A stretch of DNA of 40,645 nucleotides from Burkholderiales bacterium. Its GTDB lineage: Bacteria > Pseudomonadota > Gammaproteobacteria > Burkholderiales > SG8-41. Location: the NCBI GenBank assembly GCA_019635015.1, contig JAHCAG010000025.1:1-40645 (forward strand). The letters run 5' to 3'. The notes below the pieces were generated by a model. The model was not told the origin of the DNA. It saw nothing but the letters and a program-made list of their open reading frames with translations, and did not search any database. Every line of letters starts with the position of its first letter. The first letter of the stretch is position 1. The position numbers and the translations under genes were made by a program. Of this stretch, positions 7,976-14,972 are shown piece after piece.

Positions 7976-9271
7976 GGGCAGTCCGACGCGGACGCGCAGT
8001 CCGCCGCCCTCACGCGGCAGCAGCCGCACCGTTCCGCCATGCAGCCGCGCGATGCGGTCGACAATGGCAAGTCCGAGGCCGGTGCCGCTGGTCGAGCGCG
8101 CGCCGTCCATGCGGGTGAAGGGTTGCAGCATGCGCTGCGCATCCGTGGCCGGGATGCCGGGGCCGCGGTCAAGCACTTCAAGAAAGACTCCCGCCTGATC
8201 CGCGCCGGTGACGACTTCGGCGCTGCCGCCGCCGTGGCGCAAGGCATTGTCGATCAGGTTGGCCAGCACCCGCTGCATCGCCTGCATGCGCAGCGGCAGC
8301 GGTGGCAGCGGCGAAGGCGTGAAATGCACCGCCTTGCCGCTGCGTTCGTAACGCCCGACCACCGCCTGCACCAGCGTGTTGAGGTCCGTGTTGCCGGCCA
8401 CCGCCTCGGCATCCACGGGACGCGCGAAATCCAGGAACTGGCCGATCGCGGCATCTATGTCGGCGATATCCTCGGCGACGCCGGTCTTGAGGCCGTCCGC
8501 GCCGTGATCATCGAGCATTTCCAGTGCCAGCCGGATCCGCGCCAGCGGCGTGCGCAGGTCGTGGGACACGCCGGCCAGCAGCAGCGCGCGCTCCTCGTCC
8601 TGGCGCCGGAGGTCGGCGGCCATCTGGTTGAAGGCGTGGGACAGTGTGCGGATTTCCGCAGGTCCGACTTCCGCGACCTGGGGCGGGGTTGCGCCGCGTC
8701 CGAGCACTTCCGCCGCGCGTGTCAGTTCGCGCAGCGGCCGGTTGATGCGCGCGACGATGAGGAAGGCGCCGATCACCGCCAGCACGAGCACCAGTGCGCC
8801 CCAGCCGATCCAGCGCAGCGGCTCATTGCGTTCGATGCGCGAGCGCGGCAGCGATACCCAGAACTCCTCGCTGTCGATGCGGAAGCTGACCCATACTCCG
8901 GATACATCCTCGCGTTCGAGTGCGAGGCGTGTCTGCGGCCCGAGCTGTTCGCGCAGGCGGGCCTCCATGATGCGCAGGAAGGGGCGGTCCGGCAGCGCGG
9001 GCACCGCTTCCGCGGGATCGCCGGCGTAGACCTGGATGCCCTCGCGCTGCGCCAGTTCGTCGAGCAGGGCGAAACGGCGTCCGGGGTCGGCGGTCACCAG
9101 CGCCGCGCGCGTCAGGTTGACCACGCTGATCACCTGCTGCGCGGCCTGCAGCGCGCGCGGTTCGATTTCGGAGGCGCGGAAGATCTGCAGCCAGGCGAGG
9201 TGGGCTACAACCAGCAGCGCGGCGATCAGCAATACGCTGCGCCACAGCAGTGTTTGCGGCCAGAGTTTCAT
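7955..9271 (-). CDS. envZ: Sensor histidine kinase, EnvZ type
   Basis: The 438-residue inner-membrane kinase has one membrane helix at about 8-30, a periplasmic domain of about 120 residues, a second helix near 154-176, a HAMP linker (INRPLRELTRAAEVLGRG), an H-box VSHDLRTPLARIRLALEML with the phospho-accepting His, N-box NLIDNALRHGG, and ATP-lid motifs DRGPGIP and GTGLGLAIVDRI. Known role of the family: sensing envelope or osmotic state and phosphorylating OmpR. It lies downstream of ompR on the same strand, separated by 116 nt filled by a heptad-repeat hairpin. Its 3' end overlaps the convergent cyclic-nucleotide-binding gene by 21 nt. Signal and target genes are not visible here. Confidence 0.93.
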   Translation of the reverse strand: MKLWPQTLLWRSVLLIAALLVVAHLAWLQIFRASEIEPRALQAAQQVISVVNLTRAALVTADPGRRFALLDELAQREGIQVYAGDPAEAVPALPDRPFLRIMEARLREQLGPQTRLALEREDVSGVWVSFRIDSEEFWVSLPRSRIERNEPLRWIGWGALVLVLAVIGAFLIVARINRPLRELTRAAEVLGRGATPPQVAEVGPAEIRTLSHAFNQMAADLRRQDEERALLLAGVSHDLRTPLARIRLALEMLDDHGADGLKTGVAEDIADIDAAIGQFLDFARPVDAEAVAGNTDLNTLVQAVVGRYERSGKAVHFTPSPLPPLPLRMQAMQRVLANLIDNALRHGGGSAEVVTGADQAGVFLEVLDRGPGIPATDAQRMLQPFTRMDGARSTSGTGLGLAIVDRIARLHGGTVRLLPREGGGLRVRVGLPSATKTE

Positions 9272-9280
9272 TATTGCAAA

Positions 9281-9387
9281 ACCGGTAATTGGTAAATGGT
9301 AATTGGTGATTGGCCGAGATGGATAGCCGTCATGGTTTCACCATTTACTATTTACCAATCACCAATCACCAATCACCAATCACCGGT
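9281..9387. repeat. Inverted array of 7-bp repeats between ompR and envZ
   Basis: The left arm (9281-9313) is five heptads in register: ACCGGTA, ATTGGTA, AATGGTA, ATTGGTG, ATTGG. The right arm (9341-9387) is the inverse, built of repeated ACCAATC units and ending CACCGGT. The arms are complementary with slippage and would form a long hairpin with a loop of about 27 nt. The right arm touches the ompR stop codon and the left arm ends 9 nt before the envZ start, so the structure occupies almost the whole intergenic region. Confidence 0.85.
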
Positions 9388-10113
9388 TCATTGGTTCTTG
9401 CCGTCCGGTATGAACACATAGCCAAACCCCCAGACAGTCTGGATGAAGGCAGGCTTGGCGGAATCGGGTTCGATCAGCTTGCGCAGCCGTGACACCTGCA
9501 CGTCGATCGAGCGGTCGAAGGCACCGAACTCGCGTCCGCGCGCCAGTTCCATCAGCTTGTCGCGCGACATCGGCGTGCGCGGATGTTCGGCGAGCACCTT
9601 CAGCAGCGCGAATTCTCCGGTGGTGAGCGTGATCCCGGTGCCGGCCTTCGTCAGGGTGCGCGTGCCGAGGTTGAGGCGGAATTCGCCGAATTCGATGATC
9701 TCGGCGGCACCGCCCGGTGCCCCCGGAGGCGGTGGCGGCGGCTGCCGGCGCAGCACGGCCTGGATGCGCGCCACCAGCTCCCGCGGGTTGAAGGGCTTGG
9801 GCATGTAGTCGTCGGCGCCGATTTCGAGGCCGACGATGCGGTCGACGTCATCGCCCTTGGCGGTGAGCATGATGATCGGCATGGTTTCGCCGCCACCGCG
9901 CAGCCTCCGGCAGATCGACAGCCCGTCTTCGCCGGGCAGCATCAGGTCGAGGATCATCAGCTCGTAACGTTCGCGGGCGAGCTGGCGGTTCATTTCCGCG
10001 GCATCGGCAACCACACGCACGGTGTAGCCCTGTTCGGCAAGGTAGCGGTTGAGCAGGTCGCGCAGCCTTGCATCGTCGTCAACCACCAGGATCCGGGTTT
10101 TGGTCTGTGTCAT
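9388..10113 (-). CDS. ompR: Response regulator, OmpR family
   Basis: The 241-residue regulator has a receiver domain with the acidic pair in ILVVDDDARLRDLL, the phospho-accepting Asp in LMILDLMLPGEDG, and the switch Lys near KPFNPRELVARIQAVLRR. A linker rich in Pro and Gly (QPPPPPPGAPGG) leads to a winged-helix DNA-binding domain with REFGAFDRSIDVQVSRLRKL and TVWGFGYVFIPDG. The start at 10113 (MTQTKTRILVVDD) fits the family; the frame is open to 10209 but that part is unrelated. It is the first gene of the ompR-envZ pair and is divergent from a small secreted protein. The upstream 260 nt lack an obvious strong promoter for this strand. Confidence 0.95.
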   Translation of the reverse strand: MTQTKTRILVVDDDARLRDLLNRYLAEQGYTVRVVADAAEMNRQLARERYELMILDLMLPGEDGLSICRRLRGGGETMPIIMLTAKGDDVDRIVGLEIGADDYMPKPFNPRELVARIQAVLRRQPPPPPPGAPGGAAEIIEFGEFRLNLGTRTLTKAGTGITLTTGEFALLKVLAEHPRTPMSRDKLMELARGREFGAFDRSIDVQVSRLRKLIEPDSAKPAFIQTVWGFGYVFIPDGKNQ

Positions 10114-10310
10114 GGCGCCATCGTACCCAGTTCGGGACGGCCTAGCCATGCCTTTGAAACAAACTCTTACAAATGACAGGGCATCCGGCCGTGTTGCGGT
10201 GCCCGGCATCGGGTCTAATTTGCAACAGCTGCTTACACAATGATCAGCGCCCGCAACAGTCTGTTTACAGCGGGTATTGAAGATGGCGGCATTGCGCTTG
10301 CGGGCGCATA

Positions 10311-10316
10311 TACAAT
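10311..10316 (+). promoter_or_regulatory. Putative -10 box for the small secreted protein
   Basis: TACAAT within gcatatacaatcggc, 61 nt before the ATG at 10377. The same motif style is seen before ispD and tsaB. No clear -35 hexamer. The rest of the ompR/secreted-protein divergent region (10114-10376) shows no other structure to my eye. Confidence 0.4.
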
Positions 10317-10376
10317 CGGCGGCATGGTGGCGGCCGGCACTGCCGGTCCCGCGGAATTAGACTCGGAGTGCGGTAA

Positions 10377-10637
10377 ATGAAAGTCTGGCTGGCAATTCTC
10401 CTGGCATGCGGGGTCCTGCAGGCTGTTCCGTCGGCGGCCGGGCCGTGGCGTGAACTGCGCGCGGCCCAGGGACAATCCGAACGCCCTGACCGCGGTCAGC
10501 AGCAGCGGGGCGAGCGCCCCGAACGTTTTGAGCGGCAGGAGCGCCCGCAGCGCCTGTCCGACGAGGAACGCCGCGGCCTGCACCGCGACCTCGACAAGGC
10601 GCGCCGGGAAATCTACAAACCCCGTCGCGAGCGCTGA
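10377..10637 (+). CDS. Small secreted, highly charged protein of unknown function
   Basis: The 86-residue product starts with a clear signal peptide (MKVWLAILLACGVLQAVPSAAG, predicted cleavage around 21-22). The mature part is dominated by Arg, Glu and Gln (QQQRGERPERFERQERPQR) and ends LSDEERRGLHRDLDKARREIY. It is predicted to be periplasmic, disordered to helical, and very basic. A ribosome binding site (CGGAG) and a -10 TACAAT precede it. It is transcribed divergently from ompR, suggesting a possible OmpR target or an envelope-related role, but this is inference from position alone. No family with known biochemistry is recognised. Confidence 0.75.
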   Translation: MKVWLAILLACGVLQAVPSAAGPWRELRAAQGQSERPDRGQQQRGERPERFERQERPQRLSDEERRGLHRDLDKARREIYKPRRER

Positions 10638-10770
10638 TCGCAGGCTCTTGATTTCCATGCGTTTTGCGCGCTCGCCGCCGCCCGTTCAGGGCGCGGTATG
10701 GCGGTTTCCGGACTGTCGGATGCCTTCGCGCATCGCGGAATCCCGCTTGTCGCCTGCTGTGAATATCCAA

Positions 10771-10799
10771 TAAGTATTTGATTTTATTGATAAATATTT
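10771..10799 (-). repeat. A/T-rich boundary element, copy 2
   Basis: The core TATCAATAAAATCAAATACT (minus strand, 10792-10773) is the reference copy. On its 5' side the A/T run is extended by a few bases compared with the other copies. Unlike the others it lies well away from any start or stop codon, inside the intergenic region before the DGQHR gene. Confidence 0.8.
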
Positions 10800-10852
10800 C
10801 GACGGTGTTTTTCGGGCCGGGACGAGCCTCGCTTTTCACTGGGGGCGAACGC

Positions 10853-10858
10853 TAGAAT
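10853..10858 (+). promoter_or_regulatory. Putative distal -10 box upstream of the DGQHR gene
   Basis: TAGAAT in the context cgctagaatgac, 90 nt before the ATG at 10948. An identical tagaatgac string precedes the FadB-type gene at 28954, which supports it as a local promoter form. Confidence 0.4.
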
Positions 10859-10923
10859 GACAGCCGAAACCCAAGCGGCGGCATGCCCGCGATTGCCGGA
10901 ATTTCCGCGGTCCGCCAAGTACT

Positions 10924-10929
10924 TACAAT
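10924..10929 (+). promoter_or_regulatory. Putative proximal -10 box of the DGQHR gene
   Basis: TACAAT in acttacaatacg lies 19 nt before the ATG at 10948, followed by AAGGGA as ribosome binding site. It could alternate with the box at 10853. Confidence 0.35.
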
Positions 10930-10947
10930 ACGAAGGGATCAGCCACC

Positions 10948-12081
10948 ATGCTGGCAACGCGCATAAGACAAAAAGACGGCGTGTTCTACTTTGCAAGTTA
11001 TCCGGCAAAGGAGGTGCTGGAGCGGGTCAGGTTCATCAGCCGCTTTTATGGCGACGGTGAGCAGATCGCACCGCAGAACCTGCCCCAGCATGACGAAATC
11101 GCCCAGTTCATCGCGCGTGTTGAAAGCACCGACGAGGCCTTCCAGCGCCAGATGTCGAAATCGAAGGTGCGCCAGTTGCGCAACTTCTACGAAATGGCGG
11201 TCAGCCAGCCGCCGATCCCGGGCACGGTGCTGCTGTTCACTTCCGACGAGTTGCGTTTCACCGCGCTGCCGGGACAGGAGTCGGTGGGACATCTCGCGGA
11301 GCCGGCGTCGAAATACCTGATCATCGACGGCCAGCACCGACTGGCTGCGCTGAAGTTCTACCTGATGGAGCACCCGGCGGAAGCGTCGTCGATCAACGTG
11401 CCCTGCGTGATTTTCGACGGCCGCAGCGAGGACTTTGCCGCCGAGATGTTCGTCATCATCAATTCGACGCCGACACGCATCAACAAGAGCCACCTGGTCG
11501 ATCTCTACGAGCGCGTGTCCTGGGCGGATCCGGACAAGCGTTTCGCCGCGCGCCTGGTCGAGGATCTCTACAAGGAAGACGACAGCCCGCTGCAGTACCG
11601 CATCAACCGCCTTGGCGGCCGCAGCCAGAAGGACAAGTGGATCCTGCAGGCGGAACTGTTCAACGAGCTGCACCGCTGGGTCAGCAGTGACTGGCGCAAG
11701 ATCAGCCGCACCAGCAACCTTTACCGCGAAAGCGAACGTTTCTACGAGATCATCCGTGACTTCCTGAAGGCCGCGCAGCGCGTCTGGGGCGATGCCTGGG
11801 GACACGAAACCTGGCAGGTGACCAAGCCGGTGACGCTGAAGGCGATGATCCGCGTCTGCGCCGATCTCGCGCGCGCGGATGCCGAGCCGGCACAGGGCCG
11901 ACAGAAACGCTGGGAGGACAGGCTGTCACCCTGGGCGGCGCAGAAGGCCCAGTTCAAGGGTGACGGATTCTACGAACGTTTTCCGGCGAAAGGCCAGACC
12001 GAGAGGGTGGCCCGCATCCACCGCGACCTCGCGCGCTGGGCGGGCATCGAGATCAAGGCCAAGGCTCGCGCCAAGGCCTGA
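10948..12081 (+). CDS. DGQHR-domain protein, DndB-like, orphan
   Basis: The 377-residue protein carries the family-naming motif in YLIIDGQHRLAALKFYL at about residues 127-143, preceded by a region that includes FISRFYGDGEQIAPQNLPQ and followed by VPCVIFDG, MFVIINSTPTRINKSHLVDLYE and a C-terminal helical part. This matches the DGQHR family, which includes DndB (regulator of phosphorothioate DNA modification) and the DpdB-type proteins of 7-deazaguanine DNA modification. No dndCDE, dndFGH, dpd or restriction gene lies in the window, so its function here is open. It has its own promoter-like boxes and stands alone, convergent with ridA. The C-terminus is very basic (IKAKARAKA), compatible with nucleic-acid binding. 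The family call is firm, the role is not. Confidence 0.85.
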   Translation: MLATRIRQKDGVFYFASYPAKEVLERVRFISRFYGDGEQIAPQNLPQHDEIAQFIARVESTDEAFQRQMSKSKVRQLRNFYEMAVSQPPIPGTVLLFTSDELRFTALPGQESVGHLAEPASKYLIIDGQHRLAALKFYLMEHPAEASSINVPCVIFDGRSEDFAAEMFVIINSTPTRINKSHLVDLYERVSWADPDKRFAARLVEDLYKEDDSPLQYRINRLGGRSQKDKWILQAELFNELHRWVSSDWRKISRTSNLYRESERFYEIIRDFLKAAQRVWGDAWGHETWQVTKPVTLKAMIRVCADLARADAEPAQGRQKRWEDRLSPWAAQKAQFKGDGFYERFPAKGQTERVARIHRDLARWAGIEIKAKARAKA

Positions 12082-12094
12082 CCCCGGCCGGCGG

Positions 12095-12445
12095 TTACTT
12101 GACCGCCTGCACCATGATTTCCACCAGCGTGTCCGGCGAGCCGAGCCGGGCTTCCACGCAGGCGCGCGCCGGCAGGTTCTGCTGATCGGCCCAGGCTGCC
12201 CAGGCTTCGTCCATTTCCGGTTTGGCGCGCATATCGCTGACCCAGATCGTCGCCGACAGCAGTTTCGACTTGTCGGTGCCCGCGGTTTTCAGCAGGGCAT
12301 CAATCTTGGAGAGGATTTCCGCGGTCTGGGCACGCATGCCCTTGCTGCGGTCATCGGCGGTGATGCCGGCGAGATAGACCATGTTGCCGTGGACCACGGC
12401 GCGGGAGAGGCGCTTGTCGCTGTTGAATCGCTTGATGTCGCTCAT
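12095..12445 (-). CDS. RidA-family protein (enamine/imine deaminase fold)
   Basis: The 116-residue protein has the YjgF/YER057c/UK114 fold signatures: GNMVYLAGITADD near the N-terminus, QTAEILSKIDALLKTAG in the middle and PARACVEARLGSPDTLVEIMV at the end, with the conserved Arg in PARACVEA. Classical RidA hydrolyses reactive enamines from PLP enzymes; this sequence resembles the more divergent subgroups (YjgH/RutC-like), so the exact substrate is uncertain. The ATG at 12445 is preceded by AAGGAG at proper spacing, which excludes the longer frame starting at 12505. It lies 76 nt downstream of a small membrane-protein gene on the same strand and 13 nt from the end of the convergent DGQHR gene. 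Confidence 0.9.
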   Translation of the reverse strand: MSDIKRFNSDKRLSRAVVHGNMVYLAGITADDRSKGMRAQTAEILSKIDALLKTAGTDKSKLLSATIWVSDMRAKPEMDEAWAAWADQQNLPARACVEARLGSPDTLVEIMVQAVK

Positions 12446-12521
12446 TGATGTCGCTCCTTGAAGTTGTTGAGGTTGAAGGGGGCGGTTTCCTGCATGCCGG
12501 AACAAGGTCCGGCCGACGCGG

Positions 12522-12839
12522 CTAGATGTGGCCGCTGGTCAGCAACCGGCCCAGGAAAAAAATGCCGGTGGCGATGAAGGCAAAAAGGATGAAATCCGGG
12601 ATCTTGCTTTCGCGCTTGTTGCCGACCTGCGCACTGCGCAACGCCTTGACCACGAAAAACGCCGCGATGATCAGGACCACGGTCATCACCGGCGCCTCGT
12701 ACTGCGCGCTCCACAATGCGCCGAGGCCCTTGGAGAGCAGGCCATCCTCGCGGAACAGGTGGTAGGCGGTGCCGCCGATGCCCAGCATGATCAGCGCGCC
12801 GACCAGCAGTGAGCCCAGCGAGGTGAGCAGTGATTTCAT
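12522..12839 (-). CDS. Small three-helix membrane protein of unknown function
   Basis: The 105-residue protein has three predicted membrane helices: LTSLGSLLVGALIMLGIGG (about 4-23), VMTVVLIIAAFFVVKAL (about 50-68) and FILFAFIATGIFFLGRLL (about 83-100), with a charged segment LRSAQVGNKRESKIPD before the last. No known family is recognised. The start at 12839 is set by the signal-like MKSLLTSLG beginning and a TATACT box only 7 nt upstream; there is no ribosome binding site, so the mRNA may be leaderless. It is divergent from tsaB and upstream of ridA on the same strand. Confidence 0.75.
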   Translation of the reverse strand: MKSLLTSLGSLLVGALIMLGIGGTAYHLFREDGLLSKGLGALWSAQYEAPVMTVVLIIAAFFVVKALRSAQVGNKRESKIPDFILFAFIATGIFFLGRLLTSGHI

Positions 12840-12846
12840 GGGCCGC

Positions 12847-12852
12847 AGTATA
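12847..12852 (-). promoter_or_regulatory. Putative -10 box giving a leaderless transcript
   Basis: On the minus strand TATACT (12852-12847) is followed after 7 nt by the ATG of the small membrane protein. With usual spacing the transcript would start at or next to the A of the start codon. Confidence 0.4.
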
Positions 12853-12877
12853 ACGCAGGCCGCGCGCCGCGGTCGGC

Positions 12878-12883
12878 TACAAT
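12878..12883 (+). promoter_or_regulatory. Putative -10 box of the tsaB-rimI-udg operon
   Basis: TACAAT in ggctacaatcgccgg, 26 nt before the tsaB ATG. It is back to back with the minus-strand TATACT box at 12852-12847. Confidence 0.45.
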
Positions 12884-12909
12884 CGCCGGATGCGGCAGGC
12901 GGACCGATC

Positions 12910-13581
12910 ATGAACATACTGGCACTGGATGCGTCGACGGAACACTGCAGTGCGGCGGTGTGGCGCGATGGCGCGGTTTTCGAACGCGCGGCCCGCGCCG
13001 GGCAGGCGCATTCCGAAATGCTGATTGCGATGGCGGATGCGGTGATGGCCGAGGCCGGCATCGCCTTGCCCCGGGTGTCCGGGATCGCCTTCGGCGCGGG
13101 GCCGGGTTCCTTCACCGGGCTGCGCGTCGCCTGCGCGGTGGCGCAGGGCCTGGCGTTTCCCGCGGACATCCCGCTGGCCGGCATCGGCACCCTGCAGGCC
13201 ATGGCCACGGGCTGCGGTGCCGATGCGGTGGTCTGCTGCCTGGATGCGCGCATGGGCGAGGTCTACCACGCGGCATACCGGCGCGACGGGGATGCTTACG
13301 CCGAAGTGTCTGCGCCACGGGTCTGCGCGCCCGCCGCGGTGCCGGAACTGCCGCCGGGACAATGGACGGCCTGCGGCGGCGGGTTTGCCGTGTACGGCGA
13401 CGTATTGCGGCTGCGTTACGGCGCGCAACTGGAAAACGTGGTGGCGGAACTGGTGCCGCAGGCCGGCGACATCGCGCGTCTGGCTGCAGCGGTGTTTGCC
13501 GCGGGTGGCGGCAAGCGCGCCGATGACGCGGCGCCGCTTTATGTCCGCGATCGTGTTGCCCTGAAGACCAGCGAACGATGA
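12910..13581 (+). CDS. tsaB: tRNA N6-threonylcarbamoyladenosine biosynthesis protein TsaB
   Basis: The 223-residue protein has the ASKHA-fold N-terminus NILALDASTEHCSAAVW, the diagnostic ISGIAFGAGPGSFTGLR-type loop (here VSGIAFGAGPGSFTGLRVAC) and ARMGEVYHAAY. Known role: non-catalytic partner that, with TsaD and TsaE, transfers threonylcarbamoyl to A37 of ANN-decoding tRNAs. The ATG at 12910 gives the canonical N-terminus; the frame is open upstream to 12769 but contains the divergent gene region. It overlaps rimI by 4 nt (ATGA). The tsaB-rimI-udg order is a conserved betaproteobacterial arrangement. Confidence 0.95.
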   Translation: MNILALDASTEHCSAAVWRDGAVFERAARAGQAHSEMLIAMADAVMAEAGIALPRVSGIAFGAGPGSFTGLRVACAVAQGLAFPADIPLAGIGTLQAMATGCGADAVVCCLDARMGEVYHAAYRRDGDAYAEVSAPRVCAPAAVPELPPGQWTACGGGFAVYGDVLRLRYGAQLENVVAELVPQAGDIARLAAAVFAAGGGKRADDAAPLYVRDRVALKTSER

Positions 13582-14042
13582 GCGCGATGCCCGAAGCCGT
13601 CCGTCGTTTCCGGCCGATGACCGTGGCGGACCTCGAACAGGTCGATGCCATCGAGTGCTCCGTCTACACCCATCCGTGGACCCGCGGCAATTTCGCCGAC
13701 TCCATCGAAGCCGGTTACCACTGCTGGATACTCGAGAGCTGCGGCAGGATCGCCGGCTACTGCGTGGTGATGATCGCCGCCGGCGAGGCGCACCTGCTGA
13801 ACCTGAGTGTTGCGGCGGAATTGCAGCGGCGCGGCCTGGGCAGCGAGTTGCTGGATCTTGCCATCAGGCGGGCGCGTGAACATGGCGCGGCAACGGTGTA
13901 CCTGGAAGTGCGCGCATCCAACGCCGCCGGCCGCGCACTGTACGTGCGCCACGGCTTTGCCGAGATCGGCATGCGCCGTGACTATTACCCGCATGCCGCC
14001 GGACGCGAGGACGCGGTGACCATGGAGAGGAAAATCGCATGA
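13578..14042 (+). CDS. rimI: Ribosomal protein S18 alanine N-acetyltransferase
   Basis: The 154-residue GNAT acetyltransferase has the acetyl-CoA loop in LQRRGLGSELLDLAI, preceded by EAHLLNLSVAAE and followed by VYLEVRASNAAGRALYVRHGFAEIGMRRDYY, the classic RimI C-terminal pattern. Known role of the family: acetylation of the N-terminal alanine of ribosomal protein S18. It overlaps tsaB by 4 nt and udg by 4 nt, so the three genes are translationally coupled. Length and motifs are normal. Confidence 0.94.
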   Translation: MSAMPEAVRRFRPMTVADLEQVDAIECSVYTHPWTRGNFADSIEAGYHCWILESCGRIAGYCVVMIAAGEAHLLNLSVAAELQRRGLGSELLDLAIRRAREHGAATVYLEVRASNAAGRALYVRHGFAEIGMRRDYYPHAAGREDAVTMERKIA

Positions 14043-14782
14043 CCCGGCCGGCGCCGTCACGGCGCGATGAAATGCTGCGCGAAATGGGCATCGGGCCACG
14101 CTGGCAGCTGCGCGGCGCAGCGGCCGTGACCGGTGCGGAAGCGCCGGTCACGTCTGCGCCGGCAGCCGGGGTGCCATTGCCCCGGCCTGCGGCAGTGCCC
14201 GGCCCCGGCTGGGAAGAGCTGAAAGCCAGGGTCGCCTCCTGCACCGCCTGCGGCCTGCACGCAAAACGCAACAGGACCGTGTTCGGTGTCGGCGACGAGC
14301 AGGCGGACTGGCTGTTCATCGGCGAGGGCCCGGGCGCGGAAGAGGATGCGCAGGGCGAGCCTTTCGTCGGCCAGGCGGGAAAACTGCTCGACAACATGCT
14401 GGCGTCGATAAACCTGGGCCGCGGCAGCAAGGTCTACATTGCGAACATCGTCAAGTGCCGGCCGCCGGGCAACCGCAATCCGGAAGCGGAAGAAGCGCAG
14501 GCCTGCTCTTCTCACCTGCAGCGGCAGATCGAGCTGATCCGTCCCAGGCTGATCGTCGCGCTGGGCAAGGTCGCCGCAGTGAACCTGCTGGGGCGCGATG
14601 CCAGCATCGCCGCGCTGCGCGGGCAGGTGCACGAGCATCGCGGCATACCACTGATCGTGACCTATCACCCGGCGTACCTGTTGCGCACGCTGAACGACAA
14701 GGCCAAGGCCTGGCAGGATCTCTGTTTCGCGGTGGACACCATGCGCGGACTGCAGTCTGCCGCGCGTACCTCGGCAGACTGA
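14039..14782 (+). CDS. Family 4-type uracil-DNA glycosylase with [4Fe-4S] cluster
   Basis: The 247-residue DNA repair enzyme removes uracil from DNA. Four cysteines fit the family iron-sulfur ligands: Cys68 and Cys71 in ASCTACGL, Cys140 in IVKCRPPGNRNP and Cys156 in AQACSSHL. The active-site motif is FIGEGPGAEEDAQGEPFVGQAGKLLD, and the second motif is TYHPAYLLR near residue 210. An N-terminal extension of about 55 residues rich in Ala and Pro precedes the domain, common in proteobacterial homologues. The start overlaps the rimI stop (ATGA). It is the last gene of the tsaB-rimI-udg operon. Confidence 0.95.
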   Translation: MTRPAPSRRDEMLREMGIGPRWQLRGAAAVTGAEAPVTSAPAAGVPLPRPAAVPGPGWEELKARVASCTACGLHAKRNRTVFGVGDEQADWLFIGEGPGAEEDAQGEPFVGQAGKLLDNMLASINLGRGSKVYIANIVKCRPPGNRNPEAEEAQACSSHLQRQIELIRPRLIVALGKVAAVNLLGRDASIAALRGQVHEHRGIPLIVTYHPAYLLRTLNDKAKAWQDLCFAVDTMRGLQSAARTSAD

Positions 14783-14906
14783 TCCAATTTGGTTGCCGCA
14801 GGACGGCGGCATGCCGGCAGGTTTTGCGGTAAAGTTCCTGCGCACCCGGATCAGGCATGCGCAAAAAAATGCGCCCGGCCGGATGCAGCAACAGGAGGAA
14901 TTTTTC

Positions 14907-14972
14907 TTGGATCAGCGCACCGGTTTCATCCGCAGCCTCCGGCTGTCAGCGGGAGGTACGGAGCATGATTGA
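14907..14972 (+). promoter_or_regulatory. Possible leader reading frame upstream of tctA
   Basis: A very good ribosome binding site (ACAGGAGGAA) at 14891-14900 is followed by a TTG at 14907 opening a 21-codon frame (LDQRTGFIRSLRLSAG...). It ends in TGA at 14970-14972, overlapping the tctA ATG (14965) by 8 nt. It could be a coupling leader or chance. Confidence 0.2.

Larger units (their letters stand above)
10638..10947. other. 310-nt intergenic region with repeat copy 2 and two -10-like boxes
   Basis: No credible gene is present. The region holds a copy of the A/T-rich boundary element (10771-10799, minus orientation) in its middle, a TAGAAT box at 10853 and a TACAAT box at 10924. The first 130 nt are GC-rich and featureless apart from weak inverted GC stretches. 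Confidence 0.6.

Noticed and set aside
9281..9387. CRISPR array
   Set aside because: The units are 7 bp, contiguous and inverted about a centre, with no spacers; no cas gene is present.
12522..13253. Longer version of the small membrane protein starting at 13253
   Set aside because: The extension runs antisense through tsaB and has low-complexity composition; the membrane protein starts at 12839.
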